Shown one piece after another: positions 43,269 to 52,212 of a stretch of 64,000 nt of DNA. A model generated the notes under the pieces. That model made no database searches and was not told the origin of the DNA. It saw nothing but the letters and a program-made list of their open reading frames with translations. The position numbers and the translations under genes are program-made. Source of the DNA: Desulfurococcaceae archaeon (lineage in GTDB: Archaea; Thermoproteota; Thermoprotei_A; Sulfolobales; Desulfurococcaceae); the NCBI GenBank assembly GCA_023269825.1, contig JAGDWI010000001.1, positions 554,492-618,491 of the forward strand. Direction: 5' to 3'. The first letter of the stretch is position 1; each line of letters opens with the position of its first letter.

Positions 43269-44267
43269 TTATTTATGAAATATTTTGCTTGCTTCTTGCT
43301 TGTAGAGAGTTATGTTTTTTGTCTCCGCGGGGTTTAATCCCCTTAGCTCTGCTAGCATAACACTGGATAATCCCAGTACTAGGCTTCCATACATTAGTTT
43401 CTCGAGTATGTTTCCTCCTCTCAGTGTTAACTTATATGCTACTGCATCGTGTTGACTGTAGATTTTCTCCATGAATTCCACGAGTTTAAATCCTGCTTCA
43501 TCCTCCGGGTCAACTATTTCCAGCGTGAAGAATCTCCTTGTGACAGGGTGTTCATACCCCACGATACTGTTGTGCATCCACTCGGGCGCAATGTCAACGT
43601 TGACTATTAACTTACTGTTCTCATTGAACTCGTTTTTACCCCTCAAAGCCAGGGAGTCTAGTGGAGTATGTGTTGCTATCACGAATAATCTTTCTTCTCC
43701 AATCACTTTCTCATACACCCATTTCGCTATCTCTCCGGCTACGAGTTCAGCGTGCTCAGTGTTAGCTTCAAGGAACTTTAAGCTCTCGTAGGCCTCTTTT
43801 CCCGTCACTAAGCTATAACCACTGGAGTCAAGTAATCCCAGTATACTGTAAAGCATTGCTGGTAGTGATGCTCTCGGCTGTAAACCACTTGGTACAGGGA
43901 TATGTAGTAGTTTATGTTTTAATGCCTCATTCTCCAAGATTCCTCCACTCGACACAGTTACCACTTTAGCTCTACTGGCAATCGCTTTCCTGAGAGCACT
44001 CAGTGTTTCATGAGTATTACCACTATAACTCACAGCTAGGATCAACGTGTTTTCATCCACGAAGCTGGGTAAAATATGTGATTTAACCGTGTAAACAGGT
44101 ATGCTCCCACGAGTCAACGATAAAACCTGCAGGTAGTCACCCACTATTCCGCTTCCACCCATACCAACGACGAGTACTTCGTTGAATAATCCTTCAACTC
44201 TATACTTACCCCAGGATTCAAGAGCCCCTTTGATTTGCTTAGGCCAATTCAAGTAGGCTTCCAGCAC
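43269..44267 (-). CDS. Bifunctional phosphoglucose/phosphomannose isomerase
   Basis: A 332-residue archaeal PGI/PMI with paired SIS domains. The first has VVGMGGSGIVGDYLQV and the sugar-binding loop ILAVSYSGNTHETLSAL. Further family segments are VPSGLQPRASLPAMLYS and GKNEFNENSKLIVNVDIAPE, then WMHNSIVGYE, which hold the catalytic glutamate and histidine. It interconverts fructose-6-phosphate with glucose-6-phosphate and mannose-6-phosphate. It is transcribed toward tRNA-Pro on the same strand. Confidence 0.9.
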   Translation of the reverse strand: MLEAYLNWPKQIKGALESWGKYRVEGLFNEVLVVGMGGSGIVGDYLQVLSLTRGSIPVYTVKSHILPSFVDENTLILAVSYSGNTHETLSALRKAIASRAKVVTVSSGGILENEALKHKLLHIPVPSGLQPRASLPAMLYSILGLLDSSGYSLVTGKEAYESLKFLEANTEHAELVAGEIAKWVYEKVIGEERLFVIATHTPLDSLALRGKNEFNENSKLIVNVDIAPEWMHNSIVGYEHPVTRRFFTLEIVDPEDEAGFKLVEFMEKIYSQHDAVAYKLTLRGGNILEKLMYGSLVLGLSSVMLAELRGLNPAETKNITLYKQEASKIFHK

Positions 44268-44369
44268 ACTCTACACCCAGACACTTTGAATAAAGTGATT
44301 TAAAGCATTATTAACATCAACAATAAAAACCATGGATTAAATACTTAAGTATTAGAGTAAGTGACTGAC

Positions 44370-45026
44370 ATGGAGTTAAGTGATGTTCTACGTGAATTGT
44401 CTCACGGTAGAAACATCGTTATCTCACACTACACTAACGTCATGCTTAAGTTATTGTTCCTCACAGTGCTTGAAGCTGTTGAAGATAAACGTAGAGTAAT
44501 AGTTGTCGATGAGCATGACTACGTGGCACGCTTCATTCCACTAGAACTCGCTGAGAGAATTCAGATCACTCACAGCGTTGAGGAAGCATGCGGTGAAAGA
44601 GAGGTATTCGTAGTAGTGTTTATGCCTAAGTATCTACGTAGAATACTCCACTGCAGAGCAGTAGATGCCCTAGTGTTCACTAAGCCCACGCGAATGATTC
44701 AACCAGGTGAGTACGTTAAATACTACGTTGGCAAAGTAGCTGAGGAAGAGTATGTTCTGAAATCGCCTTTAAAAGGCATAGCGATCAGGCTTAAAGTTAG
44801 AGGAGATGGCGTAAAAGTATTTGAGAAACCCCCAGGTATCTTAGCTCAGGTCCTCGAAATCCTTAAAAACATTGCGTCAACATATGGAGATGTAACAGTT
44901 AAAGATGCAGTGGTCATAATAGCGAAGGAAACAGGAGTTGATAGGAGACAAGCTAGAAGCATATTAATTAAACTCGCAAGAAAAGGCTATATACGTGTTC
45001 AAAAAGGTAAAATACAGCTCGCTTAA
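44370..45026 (+). CDS. Crenarchaeal protein with C-terminal winged helix
   Basis: About 218 residues. The N-terminal part (VISHYTNVMLKLLFLTVLEA, then RRVIVVDEHDY) looks like a degenerate P-loop or Rossmann-type strand-helix unit without a Walker A. The C-terminal 70 residues form a winged helix (VTVKDAVVIIAKETGVDRRQ, then ARSILIKLARKGYIRVQKG). A DNA- or RNA-binding role is likely. ATG 44370 is favoured as a leaderless start after an AT-rich TATA stretch; GTG 44361 is the alternative. Tail-to-tail with the next gene (4-bp overlap). Confidence 0.55.
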   Translation: MELSDVLRELSHGRNIVISHYTNVMLKLLFLTVLEAVEDKRRVIVVDEHDYVARFIPLELAERIQITHSVEEACGEREVFVVVFMPKYLRRILHCRAVDALVFTKPTRMIQPGEYVKYYVGKVAEEEYVLKSPLKGIAIRLKVRGDGVKVFEKPPGILAQVLEILKNIASTYGDVTVKDAVVIIAKETGVDRRQARSILIKLARKGYIRVQKGKIQLA

Positions 45027-45490
45027 ATACGTGCAAGTGATTCATCAAAATATATCTTCATTAAACCGAGTTTCTTTAGAACAAGGTTCACGAAGTCGTC
45101 TACTACTTGCCTCTGAACACCCATTTTCTCAGCTCTAGATAAAACAATGTTCTCCACTATCGCGTACTTTTGATACTTCTCATTGAGCTCTTTCCACGGA
45201 ATACCAGTCATAGCTCTTAACACTTCACCATCAACTGGTAAAATATCTTTAACCATCATGAATGCTATAATCGGGTAACCAATGTAGCCTCGATGAATTG
45301 TGCCATTATCACTACTATAAGCTCTATAAACCTGGTTCCCCTCGCTCACTAGAACAACCTTGTACTCTCTATCACCCATACTAGATTTCACAGAGGCCTT
45401 TACATCCGTCATCAAAGTTACTCTCTTATCGCCGACTGCTCCAATAGCTTCTAGAACCTTTATCCTGGGTGGCTTAGTGAGAACCTTCAT
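45023..45490 (-). CDS. Conserved crenarchaeal protein of unknown function
   Basis: A 155-residue soluble protein with no signal or membrane segment. The first half is beta-rich (RVTLMTDVKASVKSSMGDRE, then YKVVLVSEG) and the second is helical (GVQRQVVDDFVNLVLKKLGL). I do not recognise a family. It overlaps the 3' end of the convergent gene by 4 bp and lies just upstream of the divergently transcribed gene at 45642. Confidence 0.5.
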   Translation of the reverse strand: MKVLTKPPRIKVLEAIGAVGDKRVTLMTDVKASVKSSMGDREYKVVLVSEGNQVYRAYSSDNGTIHRGYIGYPIIAFMMVKDILPVDGEVLRAMTGIPWKELNEKYQKYAIVENIVLSRAEKMGVQRQVVDDFVNLVLKKLGLMKIYFDESLARI

Positions 45491-45592
45491 TTAACTCAGA
45501 CACCTTCTCATAGCTAAGTGATTAATGCTTTACTTGACATATACGTGTTTAATTATTAGCTTAAAGCAACTATATATTTTTACAAATCTAGT

Positions 45593-45600
45593 TTTTATAA
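45593..45600 (+). promoter_or_regulatory. TATA box for the DUF2258-like gene
   Basis: TTTTTATAAG lies about 45 bp before ATG 45642. The expected transcription start is near 45625, and GGTGA at 45632-45636 then provides a ribosome-binding site, which supports ATG 45642 over ATG 45621. Confidence 0.45.
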
Positions 45601-45641
45601 GTAAAAGTCAATAATTATATATGATGTTAACGGTGAAACAC

Positions 45642-46445
45642 ATGGAGCAAGCTCCTCTAGAGAGAGAGCTCAGCAGTGGTTTAATTATAGCTGGAGCTTA
45701 CGCTGATAAAATAAGGAGAACTCTCTTCGCGCAGCTCAGAGACCTCGTTAAACAAGATAAAAATGTTTCGAGAGAAATAGCTCGAGCTACAGCTGAGTTA
45801 AACATTGTCTTATACCGTATCCTAGTGGATGAGCTCAAAGTTGATAAAGGCGATGTCGTAAGAGTTAGAATCAACTATACATACGACGCTGGAAGCAAGA
45901 GGATCAACTGGAACTATAAGTCACTGAAACTTGAAGCCTTTAAGAGGATACCTGATGAACAAGTAACGAGAACAGTGAACGATGTCATCACGAATAAACT
46001 AAGTAAAATACTTGAGGAATTCAAGTTGGCTCCTAGTAAAGCTGAGGAGGCCGTTAAATCATTTGAAGTATCAGAGGAGAAAACCGAGGAGAAACCTACA
46101 CCTCCAACAACTCCGACTCCGATTACTCTAAGCGATATAGTGGCCTCAGTGGACTTACTCGGGGAGACCATTGACGGGGGATTACTAGTAAAATTCACGA
46201 GTAGAGAAGGCCAATCAATTGGTTTAGCCACTATATCACCAAGTGGAGACGAATTAGTGCTAGATTCCGTTATAATACATGCTGGTTCATCTAGAAGATA
46301 TCTTGGAAGAGTGAAGGGCAAAATAGACGTGTATAGAGAGAACCCGGATAAAATACTGGTCGAACTCGAGAAAGCTACACAAACAGAGATAACTAAGGAG
46401 CAAGCCGAGAAACTCATTAGGGAGAAAATGCAGTCCTTACTCTAG
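45642..46445 (+). CDS. DUF2258-like crenarchaeal protein
   Basis: About 267 residues. The first 135 residues (ERELSSGLIIAGAYADKIRR, then TLFAQLRDLVK) match what I recall of the crenarchaeal DUF2258 family. A Pro/Thr/Glu linker (EEKPTPPTTPTPIT) follows, then a second domain of about 105 residues. ATG 45642 has GGTGA five bases upstream. It precedes xerA by 82 bp on the same strand. No function is known; the linker suggests two independently folded domains. Confidence 0.6.
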   Translation: MEQAPLERELSSGLIIAGAYADKIRRTLFAQLRDLVKQDKNVSREIARATAELNIVLYRILVDELKVDKGDVVRVRINYTYDAGSKRINWNYKSLKLEAFKRIPDEQVTRTVNDVITNKLSKILEEFKLAPSKAEEAVKSFEVSEEKTEEKPTPPTTPTPITLSDIVASVDLLGETIDGGLLVKFTSREGQSIGLATISPSGDELVLDSVIIHAGSSRRYLGRVKGKIDVYRENPDKILVELEKATQTEITKEQAEKLIREKMQSLL

Positions 46446-46527
46446 TGAAAACAAATTTGTTTTTCATCAACTTTGACTCCCTCTATTTTAAAGCAGTATC
46501 CTTCAGCATATTTATCCCGGGGAGGAG

Positions 46528-47529
46528 TTGCCTAAGCTTGATCTAGGTGATGCACCCGAGGAAATACTCGAGCTCAGCAATGAGGAAATAGTTAAGGAGT
46601 TTGAAGCAATACTTCAAGCTGCTGGAGCCTCAAAGGAGACGATTAAATCCTACATGGCCGCTATACGCGACTTCATATCATTCATAGGTGATAAACCACT
46701 TCGAGAAGTAACATTAAGAGATGTAATAAACTGGAGAAATGATAGACTCGCGAAAGGGTTTCCAGGAGCTAAAACAATTGATAAGAACAAGTGGCAGATA
46801 ACTCTACACTACTACACTATACTTTTAAGGAGATTCTTCAAATGGCTTGGATTAAGAGTTAAAATACCTGGAGTAAAGAAGCTCCCAGCGAGAATAGAGG
46901 CTTTACGCGAGGAGGAAGTAGATGCTTTAATTAGAGCAGCTAAGAAACCAGTTGACAAGCTAATACTTCAATTAATGTTAACCACTGGTTTACGAAGCAG
47001 AGAGCTGCTGGAGTTGAGGGTTGGAGATATCGACTTCAATAGGAGGATCATAAGGGTTAGATCAGCTAAGTACGGTAAAGAGAGACTTGTAACAGCTCCT
47101 CAAGAAGTCTTCGATACTCTTGAAGCATGGATAAAACTAAACGGCCTAAGAGACAAGGATAAATTATTCAACATTACGTACACTGGTCTATACAAGAAGC
47201 TGAAAAGACTAGCTGTTAAAGCAGGAGTAGACCCGTTGAAGGTTAGACCACATGTTCTCAGGCATACTTTCGCCACAACAGCTATTAGACGGGGCTTAAG
47301 TCTCCCGAGTCTACAGAGGTTGCTTGGACACAGCGATATCAGAACTACTCAGGTTTACCTCCACATAACCATTGATGACATTAAGGAAGAGTACGATGAG
47401 AAAATGAATAACGCGTTGAATAGAATAAAGCAGTGTCCCACATGCGGTAGAGTTGTTCCACTAGATGCAGTGTTTTGCCCTTACTGCGGTACGAGGCTAG
47501 CAAGTGAAACAGGTGAATTATCAACTTAG
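46528..47529 (+). CDS. xerA: Tyrosine recombinase XerA with C-terminal zinc ribbon
   Basis: A 333-residue Xer-family recombinase. An N-terminal SAM-like core-binding domain (TIKSYMAAIRDFISFIGDKP) precedes the catalytic domain with the full set of residues: R in TTGLRSRELLEL, K in SAKYGKERLV, H-x-x-R in HVLRHTF, H in LLGHSDI and the nucleophile in TTQVYLHIT. About 35 residues at the C-terminus form a zinc ribbon (CPTCGRVVPLDAVFCPYCG), not usual in studied archaeal XerA. It probably resolves chromosome dimers at a dif site. The TTG start lies directly after GGGGAGGAG. No attachment site or mobile genes flank it, which argues against a phage integrase. Confidence 0.9.
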   Translation: MPKLDLGDAPEEILELSNEEIVKEFEAILQAAGASKETIKSYMAAIRDFISFIGDKPLREVTLRDVINWRNDRLAKGFPGAKTIDKNKWQITLHYYTILLRRFFKWLGLRVKIPGVKKLPARIEALREEEVDALIRAAKKPVDKLILQLMLTTGLRSRELLELRVGDIDFNRRIIRVRSAKYGKERLVTAPQEVFDTLEAWIKLNGLRDKDKLFNITYTGLYKKLKRLAVKAGVDPLKVRPHVLRHTFATTAIRRGLSLPSLQRLLGHSDIRTTQVYLHITIDDIKEEYDEKMNNALNRIKQCPTCGRVVPLDAVFCPYCGTRLASETGELST

Positions 47530-47539
47530 CTCTCTCTTA

Positions 47540-47998
47540 CTACTCAATGATCCTAGCAACAGCAATCCTCGGTATACTTTTATAGTGCGGATTCCTACTC
47601 TTATATTCTTTCACGAGGTTTTCACCGTCTTCAACTGGGTACGCGTCATCGTAGCTGTTTAAAATACTCAGGAATTCCTCATCGAAAACAACAATGTACA
47701 GCGGGTTAACCGGTATACTCCACTTCTCACTGGAGTGCTTTAATTCAAGTAATTTATTCATGAAGCTTCGATCATCCGAGTAACTATTATCTAGGACTGC
47801 TCTATAGTATTGAGTTATGTAGTGTGCAATAATGTACGCTACGAACTTTTCATCTCTAAATACTTTAATAGCTGATAACTCGCTGTGATCCTCTAGAACA
47901 ACGTGAGGCCCGTGCTCAACGAAATAACCTGATTCGCTTAGTTTACTAATAAATTTATCGAGGTTTTTCACCTCCTCAAACTCAATGATCCTAGGCAT
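47540..47998 (-). CDS. Hypothetical soluble protein
   Basis: A 152-residue protein, acidic to neutral, with no signal peptide or membrane span. Segments such as FRDEKFVAYIIAHYITQYYR and NPLYIVVFDEEFLSIL suggest an alpha/beta fold. I do not recognise a family. It lies tail-to-tail with xerA (10 bp apart). Confidence 0.5.
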   Translation of the reverse strand: MPRIIEFEEVKNLDKFISKLSESGYFVEHGPHVVLEDHSELSAIKVFRDEKFVAYIIAHYITQYYRAVLDNSYSDDRSFMNKLLELKHSSEKWSIPVNPLYIVVFDEEFLSILNSYDDAYPVEDGENLVKEYKSRNPHYKSIPRIAVARIIE

Positions 47999-48109
47999 TT
48001 AAACACCTCTTTCACCTGCTTGATTAATAGAATAATTATTGTCATCTAATATACCGTGTCATGTATTAGTCATTAGTGTATGTGAAAAATAACGTGGAGG
48101 AGAATTCTG

Positions 48110-49687
48110 TTGAGAATCGAGGGCATTACACCCGGTAGCATTGAGGAGAGGAAAACAGTTAGTTTTCTTAGGAGTGCTTTAAGGGAATTACTGGATCAAG
48201 TGTACTACGTAGATGTACCGGTTTACGCGTGGAGTTGGAGCTGCTTAGTGGAGATTAATGGTTCTACGAGGCCCTGCGTTCTTCTACCTTATAGTCTAGG
48301 AGTAGATTTAACAGTTAACCCCAGTGGAATAGTGAGAATCGAGGACATTGCGTTGCTCGATGAAGTTAACGTTGAGGATAAAGTAGTATTATTGAGTTAT
48401 CCTAGAAACCACGTTGAGTTAAGGTTGATCACGAACATTGTTGCCGAGAAAAATCCTAGACTAATACTATTGAATACAGGGATTACGGGTTTATTGAAAG
48501 CAGATGTAGTTCTCGGTTCAACTGGTTTCACTTACACCCCCACTTCTCCTCTGAAAACACCGGTTGTATGCTTAGATGAAGCATCAACCAGAGAAATGCT
48601 CTCACATGGTGGGAGAGTATTAGCTAAATCTTCAATGGAGAAAACTACTGGTAACATCATAGCTGGTTACTTGAATGGAAGCGGAGAAGACGAAGTACAC
48701 GTCACTGCACACCACGACAACATTATAGGAGCCCCTGATTCAACTCCATCACAATACCTAATTAAAATCGCTGAGAACCTGGGGAAAGCTAATCTCCCCG
48801 TCAACATTGTATTCGTATCATACACATCTCGTGAAATAGGGGACTTAGAGTTCACTGAGTACCACTACAACTGGGGTGAAAGATACTTGTTGAGCATACT
48901 TGAAAACAAGGGTGAATTAGAGAAAACACTGTACGCTGTTTCAATAGGCCCGCTCAACATGGGTGGCGAACTCTTGGCTATGGGGCACCCAGTTCTCAGA
49001 GAATACTTACCTAGTAATCAAGTAATCTTCTCGGAGAACACGTTTCACACGGAGTCTCACTCGTACATGGAGCATGGTGTTCCATCAGTAACGTTCACTA
49101 CGCTGAATTCCTTGAAGTACAGGAACACTAACATAGTTGGCTCCGCTGGGGATAGCGGAGTCCTGGTTGGAGAACTAGTTGATTTACTGAAGAGATTGTT
49201 AAGTAACGTTAAACCACGCGATGAGTGGATTAGAGTTCTCAGAGAGCATTCTATCAGCGTCTTAGGTGACGCGGTGCTAAGTGCGAGAATTGAGGCAACT
49301 AGGTTAATGGATTTAATGCATCAATTACCCTTAATTAAAGGCGTGAAAACATTAACAAAGACTGCTTACACGACTTTCTACTATTATTGCCTGCAACCAT
49401 TTAAAGCACACGTTGAATCAGCTTTATGGTGTAATCTAGCTAGGAGAAACCTCGATGCGTTGAGTCAAGTGCTGGGAACTTGTAGGAAACACTTAGTTAT
49501 AGGTGATGAATACAAGTCACTGAAGCTGAATATGCACAGCGTATTCGGCGATCAATACCTTGACTTAATTCTTGAAAACACTGTTAAAAACTTAAGGAGC
49601 ATTATAAATAATGAGTTATTTAAAACCACGTGTATTAAGCTAATGAGGTGTTATAAGAGTGTCGAGGAAAACCATAGGGATCGATAA
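48110..49687 (+). CDS. M28-type metallopeptidase-like protein
   Basis: A 525-residue cytoplasmic protein. The central region resembles M28 aminopeptidases: VTAHHDNIIGAPDSTPSQYL in place of the usual AHYDS metal motif, then VFVSYTSREIGDLEFTEYHY in place of the E-E pair, and HTESHSYMEHGVPSVTF in place of the last metal histidine. An inserted PA-like region precedes it (residues 60-180). Metal ligands are plausible but not textbook, so activity is uncertain. The TTG start follows GGAGGAG. Its 3' end overlaps the ProRS gene by 29 bp. Confidence 0.65.
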   Translation: MRIEGITPGSIEERKTVSFLRSALRELLDQVYYVDVPVYAWSWSCLVEINGSTRPCVLLPYSLGVDLTVNPSGIVRIEDIALLDEVNVEDKVVLLSYPRNHVELRLITNIVAEKNPRLILLNTGITGLLKADVVLGSTGFTYTPTSPLKTPVVCLDEASTREMLSHGGRVLAKSSMEKTTGNIIAGYLNGSGEDEVHVTAHHDNIIGAPDSTPSQYLIKIAENLGKANLPVNIVFVSYTSREIGDLEFTEYHYNWGERYLLSILENKGELEKTLYAVSIGPLNMGGELLAMGHPVLREYLPSNQVIFSENTFHTESHSYMEHGVPSVTFTTLNSLKYRNTNIVGSAGDSGVLVGELVDLLKRLLSNVKPRDEWIRVLREHSISVLGDAVLSARIEATRLMDLMHQLPLIKGVKTLTKTAYTTFYYYCLQPFKAHVESALWCNLARRNLDALSQVLGTCRKHLVIGDEYKSLKLNMHSVFGDQYLDLILENTVKNLRSIINNELFKTTCIKLMRCYKSVEENHRDR

Positions 49688-51101
49688 GTACGCTGATTTC
49701 GATGACTGGTATCAAGCTGTTTTAAGGGAAGCAGATGTCGTCGATATAAGGTACCCAGTGAAAGGAATGATCGTTTGGCGCCCATATGGTCTCAAAGCAT
49801 TAAGGCTCGCTCAGAGAATACTAATGGATTTACTCGAGAGAACAGGCCACCAGGAAGCGTATTTCCCATCACTTATCCCTGAATCAATTTTCGCGAAGGA
49901 GAAGGATTTCCTCGAGGGCTTTGGAGGCGAAACATTCGTCATAGAGGGAACTGGGACGAAGAAGTTTAATGAGAAGTTCTACTTGAGGCCAACTAGTGAA
50001 ACCGTTATGTACTATATGTGGAGTCTCTGGGTTAAGGGACGCAGGGACCTACCGTTGAAAATGTACCAAGCAGTCAACGTGTTTAGATATGAGACGAAGA
50101 TGACTCACCCAATACTCAGAGTGAGGGAGATAATGGGTTTCATTGAAGCACACACAGCTCACGCTACTTTCGAGGAATCAGAGGTTCAAATAAGAGAAGC
50201 TGTTGGATTATACAAGGAGTTCTTTGATAGGCTTCAATTACCTTACTTCATAGTTAAGACTCCGCCATGGGATACATTCGCGGGAGCTGAGTACAACTAT
50301 GACTTCATAACAGTAATGCCTGATGGAAAGGGATTAGAGCTAGGTAGCGTTATTAATCTAGGTCAAAGATTCGCCAGAGCATTCGACATAAAGTTCATGG
50401 ACACAGATGGAAACGTGAAACACGTTTACCAAACATGCTACGGTGTAAGTGAGAGAGTTCTAGGAGCTGTTATAGGAGTACACGGTGACGAGAAAGGATT
50501 ATTCCTACCACCCGAGATCGCTCCTATACAAGTAGTCATAGTACCGATAGCTAAACCAGATGAAAAAGAAATCCACGAGTACGCTAGAAGAGTGAAAGAA
50601 TACCTTGAATCAAACAGTGTTAGAGTATACTTAGATGAAGACTCAGAGCATACGCCTGGATGGAAGTACTATTTCTGGGAAATGAAGGGTGTTCCAACAC
50701 GCTTAGAGATAGGCCCCAGGGAAGCAGAGCTTAAAACAGTCACTATAGCTAGAAGAGATAACGCGCCTAAGACCACGGTGAAACTAGAGGAGTTAATGAG
50801 CTCCCTTAACCAAGCATGGAGAGAAGTGAACAAGTATCTTAGAGAAAGAGCTCTAGAGCACTTGAAGAAACTAACCACCATAGTAACAGATTGCTCAACC
50901 CCCGGAGAGAGAACTAAGGGACTAATAGTAGCACCATGGGATGGCAGTAAGAGAGATGCTGAGGAATTAGAGAAAGTGTTCAATAGAGGAGTGCTGGGAG
51001 AAATAACGGAGTCCCCCATAGATTTACCACCGGCTAGCAACTACTCTACTTGTAGCGGTGGAAAAGCGGATCGATGGGCTCTCCTAGGAGTAACATATTG
51101 A
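49659..51101 (+). CDS. proS: Prolyl-tRNA synthetase, archaeal/eukaryotic type
   Basis: A 480-residue class II synthetase. Motif 2 region VFRYETKMTHPILRVREIMG, then FIEAHTAHATFEE, and motif 3 region GVHGDEKGLFLPPEIAP identify ProRS. A C-terminal extension with cysteines (CSTPGER...YSTCSGGKADRWALLGVTY) fits the zinc-binding archaeal form. It charges tRNA-Pro; one tRNA-Pro gene lies 6 kb upstream. The GTG start at 49659 is supported by GAGGTG nine bases upstream, which makes it overlap the peptidase gene by 29 bp. Confidence 0.95.
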   Translation: MSRKTIGIDKYADFDDWYQAVLREADVVDIRYPVKGMIVWRPYGLKALRLAQRILMDLLERTGHQEAYFPSLIPESIFAKEKDFLEGFGGETFVIEGTGTKKFNEKFYLRPTSETVMYYMWSLWVKGRRDLPLKMYQAVNVFRYETKMTHPILRVREIMGFIEAHTAHATFEESEVQIREAVGLYKEFFDRLQLPYFIVKTPPWDTFAGAEYNYDFITVMPDGKGLELGSVINLGQRFARAFDIKFMDTDGNVKHVYQTCYGVSERVLGAVIGVHGDEKGLFLPPEIAPIQVVIVPIAKPDEKEIHEYARRVKEYLESNSVRVYLDEDSEHTPGWKYYFWEMKGVPTRLEIGPREAELKTVTIARRDNAPKTTVKLEELMSSLNQAWREVNKYLRERALEHLKKLTTIVTDCSTPGERTKGLIVAPWDGSKRDAEELEKVFNRGVLGEITESPIDLPPASNYSTCSGGKADRWALLGVTY

Positions 51102-51204
51102 TTTTTCATAGAAATAATGCTCATTCATTGATCTAACAGTCTAAGTAAGAAATTTAAGGGGTGTTCTAGCTTATTTAAATCAAACTGATTAAAAGTTGAT
51201 AGAA

Positions 51205-51456
51205 ATGAGCGAGTACTTAAAGCAACTAAAGATCCAAGTAGCTGGAAAAGTGCAGGGAATAAGGTTCCAAGACATCTCTCCACTCGAAATCTCTGTTTTC
51301 AAGGAAGGATACCCGGAGATTAGAATAAAAGATGAGAAAGACTACGTTACAGTGAAGTACGGGGATCAATCAATCAAGTACGATAAATGGTATACTAAGC
51401 CAGAGCACCTCGCCGAGATGATAAAAGTCTACTATGCAAAGGAGCCATCCAAGTAG
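51205..51456 (+). CDS. Small conserved protein of unknown function
   Basis: About 83 residues starting MSEYLKQLKIQVAGKVQGIR, basic at the ends and predicted to be mostly beta. ATG 51205 is used; TTG 51196 is an alternative and neither has a strong ribosome-binding site. The phrase VAGKVQGIRFQ recalls acylphosphatases, but the rest lacks their catalytic arginine and asparagine arrangement. It lies between proS and dph6. Codon use matches its neighbours, which supports a real gene. Confidence 0.6.
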   Translation: MSEYLKQLKIQVAGKVQGIRFQDISPLEISVFKEGYPEIRIKDEKDYVTVKYGDQSIKYDKWYTKPEHLAEMIKVYYAKEPSK

Positions 51457-51466
51457 GAAACCTAAA

Positions 51467-52171
51467 CTACGTGGTTTTTTTAACTAGTTTCACTCTACTT
51501 ATTTCGTAGTATCCCTCGTAATCGGAGACAATGATTGTTCTACCAGTTAAGATCAACTTATACTTGAATAATGGTGCATTAGTGACGAATGTTTCAGCTT
51601 CGCCTCCCTCAAAGGATAAGTTAAATCCATACTTCTTAGATAACTTCACTAGTTTATCCAGGTCTCTCCACGTGAAGACTTTTCCCAGTAGCTCGTGGGG
51701 TATACCCATTGATGTAATAGATATCAACGAGAACTCTATGTTTCCCCTGAGAATGCTCTCCATGTACTCCTCCTCGTTAACCCCCCAGTTAGGCGCATAT
51801 AGTTCTAATCCAACCCCTCTGGATATTTCTCTGAATGCTTTGTACTGAAACACGCTTTTCACAGCACCTGTTACAACCATGTTTACTCCATACTTGCTTT
51901 TCGCTCTTTGAAGTAGCGTAGTTAAGGCTTCTCTCTCCCTGCTTGGATCCAGTAGGCCCATTGATTCAAGAGGTATTGAGAGTGATTGAGCTTGAGCAAC
52001 TAACCCCGTGAAGATGGGTTGATGGTATAGCAGTGAGTACTTGTATAATGGTATAATTGAAACTAGTACCTTGACTTCTACTCCGTTCTCTATAGCTTTA
52101 TGTAAAGCGTAAACTGAGTCTTTTCCACCCGTGAATAAAACTGCTGCAGCATCCAATGTTTTCGCACCCAC
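51467..52171 (-). CDS. dph6: Diphthine-ammonia ligase (Dph6 family)
   Basis: A 234-residue PP-loop ATPase. The PP-loop reads FTGGKDSVYALHKAIE, and GLELYAPNWGVNEEEYMESI and NLSFEGGEAETFVTNAPLF match the Dph6/MJ0570 family. It performs the last step in making diphthamide on elongation factor 2. Most members have SGGKDS and GEGGEYET; here the residues are TGGKDS and FEGGEAET, conservative changes. It is transcribed divergently from the metallo-beta-lactamase-fold gene. Confidence 0.87.
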   Translation of the reverse strand: MGAKTLDAAAVLFTGGKDSVYALHKAIENGVEVKVLVSIIPLYKYSLLYHQPIFTGLVAQAQSLSIPLESMGLLDPSREREALTTLLQRAKSKYGVNMVVTGAVKSVFQYKAFREISRGVGLELYAPNWGVNEEEYMESILRGNIEFSLISITSMGIPHELLGKVFTWRDLDKLVKLSKKYGFNLSFEGGEAETFVTNAPLFKYKLILTGRTIIVSDYEGYYEISRVKLVKKTT

Positions 52172-52212
52172 GTGTTAAAAACCATGCACTAATTTATTTT
52201 AAAGGGGGAGTT

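Noticed and set aside
45914-46417. Minus-strand 167-codon open frame opposite the DUF2258-like gene
   Set aside because: Shadow frame with low-complexity Ser/Val content and no start context.
51205-51456. Acylphosphatase
   Set aside because: The VAGKVQGIRF phrase is similar, but the catalytic arginine/asparagine pattern and the rest of the fold do not match.
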